Origin: an uncultured Oscillospiraceae bacterium
GTDB lineage: Bacteria > Bacillota > Clostridia > Oscillospirales > Ruminococcaceae
NCBI GenBank assembly: GCA_910587135.1
Contig: CAJULF010000094.1
Coordinates: 1 to 6,643, forward strand
Reading direction: 5' to 3'
Length of the DNA: 6,643 bases
Shown: positions 5,051 through 6,643 of the stretch, piece by piece
How positions within the stretch are numbered: position 1 is the first letter of the stretch
How the letters are laid out: each line of letters begins with the position of its first letter
The notes under the pieces: model-generated
The model's database searches: none
What the model was told of the DNA's origin: nothing
What the model saw: the letters and a program-made list of their open reading frames with translations, nothing else
Made by a program: the position numbers and the translations under genes

Positions 5051-5544
5051 TTATAAGGCTTCTTTCCGAATACGACGACCCGCTCGCGTTAAGCCTTGTT
5101 TACGAGGAAAGTTGGAAGCACGCCTATAAGGGCATTATACCGCAGAATTATCTCGACAGTATTCCGCATGGGCGCTGGGCGGAGGCGGCAAAAGCGGAGG
5201 GCAGGCGCTCGCTGGTTCTGACGGATGGAGCGCGCATTGTCGGAACGTCCTGCTGCTGCCGTTCCAGACTGCCCGAAATGCACGATTGGGGCGAGATAGT
5301 TTCAATTTACCTGCTCCCCGAATATATGGGAAAGGGTCACGGCGGAGAACTGCTTGCGGCAGCGATAAACCTGCTTAGGGATATGGGCTTTAATGATATT
5401 TTTCTTTGGGTTCTTGAGGAAAATGTCAGCGCCCGCGGGTTTTACGAGAAGATGGGCTTTAAGCCGAGCGGGAGATATCACGACGATAATATAGGAGGTA
5501 AGGCGGTGCGGGAAATGCAGTACTGCCTGACCGACGTAAAATAA
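5047..5544 (+). CDS. GNAT family N-acetyltransferase
   Basis: Members transfer the acetyl group of acetyl-CoA to an amine; the substrate here cannot be read from the sequence. The 165-residue product fits a single GNAT domain. Residues 83-103 hold motif A: the strand EIVSIYLLPEY followed by the pyrophosphate-binding loop MGKGHGGELL (94-103), matching Q/R-x-x-G-x-G/A except for Met at the first position. Motif B follows with FLWVLEENVSARGFYEKMGF (119-138), including N126 and the likely general-acid Y133. A run of three cysteines (69-71) lies in the strand before motif A and is unusual. The start is supported by AAGGAG (5032-5037), 9 nt upstream. The next gene begins 11 bp after its stop, so the two form an operon. 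General resemblance is to RimI/PhnO/phosphinothricin-type acetyltransferases; no specific subgroup is claimed. Confidence 0.93.
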   Translation: MIIRLLSEYDDPLALSLVYEESWKHAYKGIIPQNYLDSIPHGRWAEAAKAEGRRSLVLTDGARIVGTSCCCRSRLPEMHDWGEIVSIYLLPEYMGKGHGGELLAAAINLLRDMGFNDIFLWVLEENVSARGFYEKMGFKPSGRYHDDNIGGKAVREMQYCLTDVK

Positions 5545-5555
5545 AAGGAGCGCCT

Positions 5556-6218
5556 ATGAACAATGATTTTTTTGATTGGCTTAAGGTACTGTACGCGGCA
5601 GACAGCTTAGAGGGGTTCACGGACGAGGAAGTTGATTATATGAGGGAGCTTTTCGGAGCATTGCCGCGTGTCGTTGAGGAGTTCTATCGCAAAGCCGCGC
5701 GCAGCGATGTGCTTCACCACGGACAGGATCAGTGGCTGCTGCCGGAGGATTTCAAAAGAAGCGAACAGTTTCAGAAGTCCGAATGTCTGATTTTGTTATG
5801 TGAAAATCAAGGCGTATTTCTCGCGGGAATACGGCGGGAGAATCTGGATATGGATGACCCTCCCGTATATCTTACCGAGAACTGTAAGGAGTGGAAGCTC
5901 TGTGCTGACAGCACAACCGAGTTTCTGTACGCGATGACGGCTTACGAGGCTGTTTTTTCGTATGAATATTTTCCCGAGGAATTTTACTTCATAACAGAAA
6001 AGGAGCTTGCGGAGTTGGAGAAAAAGCTGACGAAGCTCCCATATGAAATACGCGGCTGGTTCGGTGACAGAATTCTGTTGTTCAGCAACGCGCCGGATAA
6101 TATGGTTCAGGTCATGGACTGCGGCGGCGGGGACTTACAGATGCTGTTCGGGGCAGCTACCGAGGATTCCTACCTTGAGCTAATGGATGTTGTTGAGGGT
6201 ATGGGAGAACCAATTTAG
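5556..6218 (+). CDS. SUKH/SMI1-KNR4-like protein, putative
   Basis: A 220-residue acidic, soluble protein without signal peptide or membrane segments. Its layout resembles the SUKH (SMI1/KNR4) superfamily: an N-terminal helix pair with FTDEEVDYMRELFGALPRVVEEFYRKAARSD split as residues 21-40 and 41-51; LLPEDF (61-66); a strand region LILLCENQGVFLAGIRR (78-94); DDPPVYL (100-106); then TEFLYAMTAYEAVF (121-134), the C-terminal helix typical of these domains. Residues 135-220 form a further acidic part that looks like a second, unassigned region. SUKH proteins often act as immunity proteins against secreted toxins, but many lone bacterial members have no known role and no toxin gene is visible here. 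AAAGGAG (about 5546-5552) lies 5 nt before ATG, and the gene follows the GNAT gene by 11 bp, so the two are co-expressed. Family assignment is by pattern and moderate. Confidence 0.6.
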   Translation: MNNDFFDWLKVLYAADSLEGFTDEEVDYMRELFGALPRVVEEFYRKAARSDVLHHGQDQWLLPEDFKRSEQFQKSECLILLCENQGVFLAGIRRENLDMDDPPVYLTENCKEWKLCADSTTEFLYAMTAYEAVFSYEYFPEEFYFITEKELAELEKKLTKLPYEIRGWFGDRILLFSNAPDNMVQVMDCGGGDLQMLFGAATEDSYLELMDVVEGMGEPI

Positions 6219-6250
6219 AGAGGAAATTCCGTGAAAAATTGAGAAGATAG

Positions 6251-6419
6251 GGAGCTGAAAGCAAAGATAAACGTATCGCCCACGCATAAATTTTCCGCAA
6301 GCCGCCGCGCGGCCAACACGGAGCGAAGCGGAGAGTTGACCTCGCGGCGGGCTAACCACAGCAGCGCTTTGCGTTGCTGTGGTGGTGCGGAAAATTTTTT
6401 TAAATCATCAGCTTTAGGT
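6251..6419 (+). repeat. 169-bp structured repeat, copy 1
   Basis: Begins GGAGCTGAAAGCAAAG and ends ATCAGCTTTAGGT, 32 bp after the SUKH-like gene. It matches the second copy (6475-6643) at 162 of 169 positions without gaps. Predicted pairing: outer stem 6289-6299 with 6386-6396, arm A 6303-6317 with 6335-6349, and arm B 6356-6367 with 6371-6382. Arm A has two imperfect positions here and arm B one G-U pair. Seven T (6395-6401) follow the structure, so this copy could also end the GNAT operon transcript. No start codon or ribosome binding site supports a gene in it. Confidence 0.9.
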
Positions 6420-6474
6420 CAACAAAACCTGACAGAATAACAGCCGAATGCCACATCAAAATCGAGAGGGCAAA

Positions 6475-6643
6475 GGAGCTGAAAGCAAAGATAAACGTAC
6501 CGCTCACGCATGAATTTTCCGCAAGACGCCGCGCGGTCAACACGGAGCGAAGCGGAGAGTTGACCGCGCGGCGGGCTAACCACAGCAACGCTTTGCGTTG
6601 CTGTGGTGGTGCGGAAAATTTTTTTAAATCATCAGCTTTAGGT
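6475..6643 (+). repeat. 169-bp structured repeat, copy 2 (continues to window edge)
   Basis: This copy starts exactly 224 bp after the first, separated by a 55-bp spacer (6420-6474) with no feature. All three stems are perfect: outer AATTTTCCGCA (6513-6523) with TGCGGAAAATT (6610-6620); arm A, 15 bp, 6527-6541 with 6559-6573; arm B, 12 bp, CCACAGCAACGC (6580-6591) with 6595-6606 around TTT. Junction strands are AGA, GGCTAA and TGG, which gives a three-way junction followed by a T-run to 6625. The window ends at the point where the shared sequence ends in copy 1, so the element may extend further or continue as an array. Confidence 0.9.

Noticed and set aside
6400..6588. A 62-codon minus-strand frame between and into the 169-bp repeats
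   Set aside because: It is largely formed by palindromic repeat sequence and has no ribosome site; such frames arise because the arms are open in several frames.
6251..6643. Possible CRISPR array from the two direct repeats
   Set aside because: The repeat unit is 169 bp with a single 55-bp spacer, far too long for CRISPR repeats, and no cas gene is present.

Overview
The window looks like a chromosomal segment from a low-to-mid GC Gram-positive bacterium, most plausibly a gut-type clostridium (Oscillospiraceae/Ruminococcus-like). The case rests on consensus sigma-A style promoters (TTTACA-17-TATAAT, TTGACT-16-TATAAT, TTGCAA-17-TATAAT), strong AGGAG-type ribosome binding sites, AT-rich spacers around more GC-rich genes, a VanZ-family membrane protein and a DUF3788 protein. 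The taxonomic placement is inference.

Left part (1-3000), minus strand: the housekeeping pair rpsO (S15) then pnp (polynucleotide phosphorylase). One clear promoter (2968-2996) drives a leader of about 124 nt that may be an S15 autoregulatory site. No promoter is evident between the two genes, but a hairpin sits there (2520-2555). Downstream of pnp (1-245) is a cluster of palindromes: a bidirectional terminator (50-78), a 25-bp near-perfect hairpin (75-128), an inverted pair of a dispersed 16-bp core (140-189) and a small hairpin (203-226).

Middle (3000-4480): a single VanZ-like gene on the minus strand with its own promoter, flanked on both sides by copies of the same dispersed non-coding element (about 3085-3206 and 3997-4306). 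The copy upstream of vanZ is split by about 208 bp flanked by a 7-bp direct repeat, so it resembles an insertion into a repeat whose empty form is visible nearby.

Right part (4360-6218), plus strand: a DUF3788 protein with its own promoter and a hairpin in its leader; a possible 35-codon small ORF whose stop overlaps the next start (ATGA); a GNAT acetyltransferase; and, 11 bp later, a SUKH/SMI1-like protein. The last two almost certainly form an operon.

Right end (6251-6643): two 169-bp direct repeats with 7 differences, 224 bp apart start to start. Each can fold into a three-way junction (11-, 15- and 12-bp stems in the second copy) followed by a run of seven T. These, with the interrupted repeat near 4050-4264, are the most unusual content. 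No CRISPR array, tRNA, rRNA, transposase or recognisable defence system was seen.
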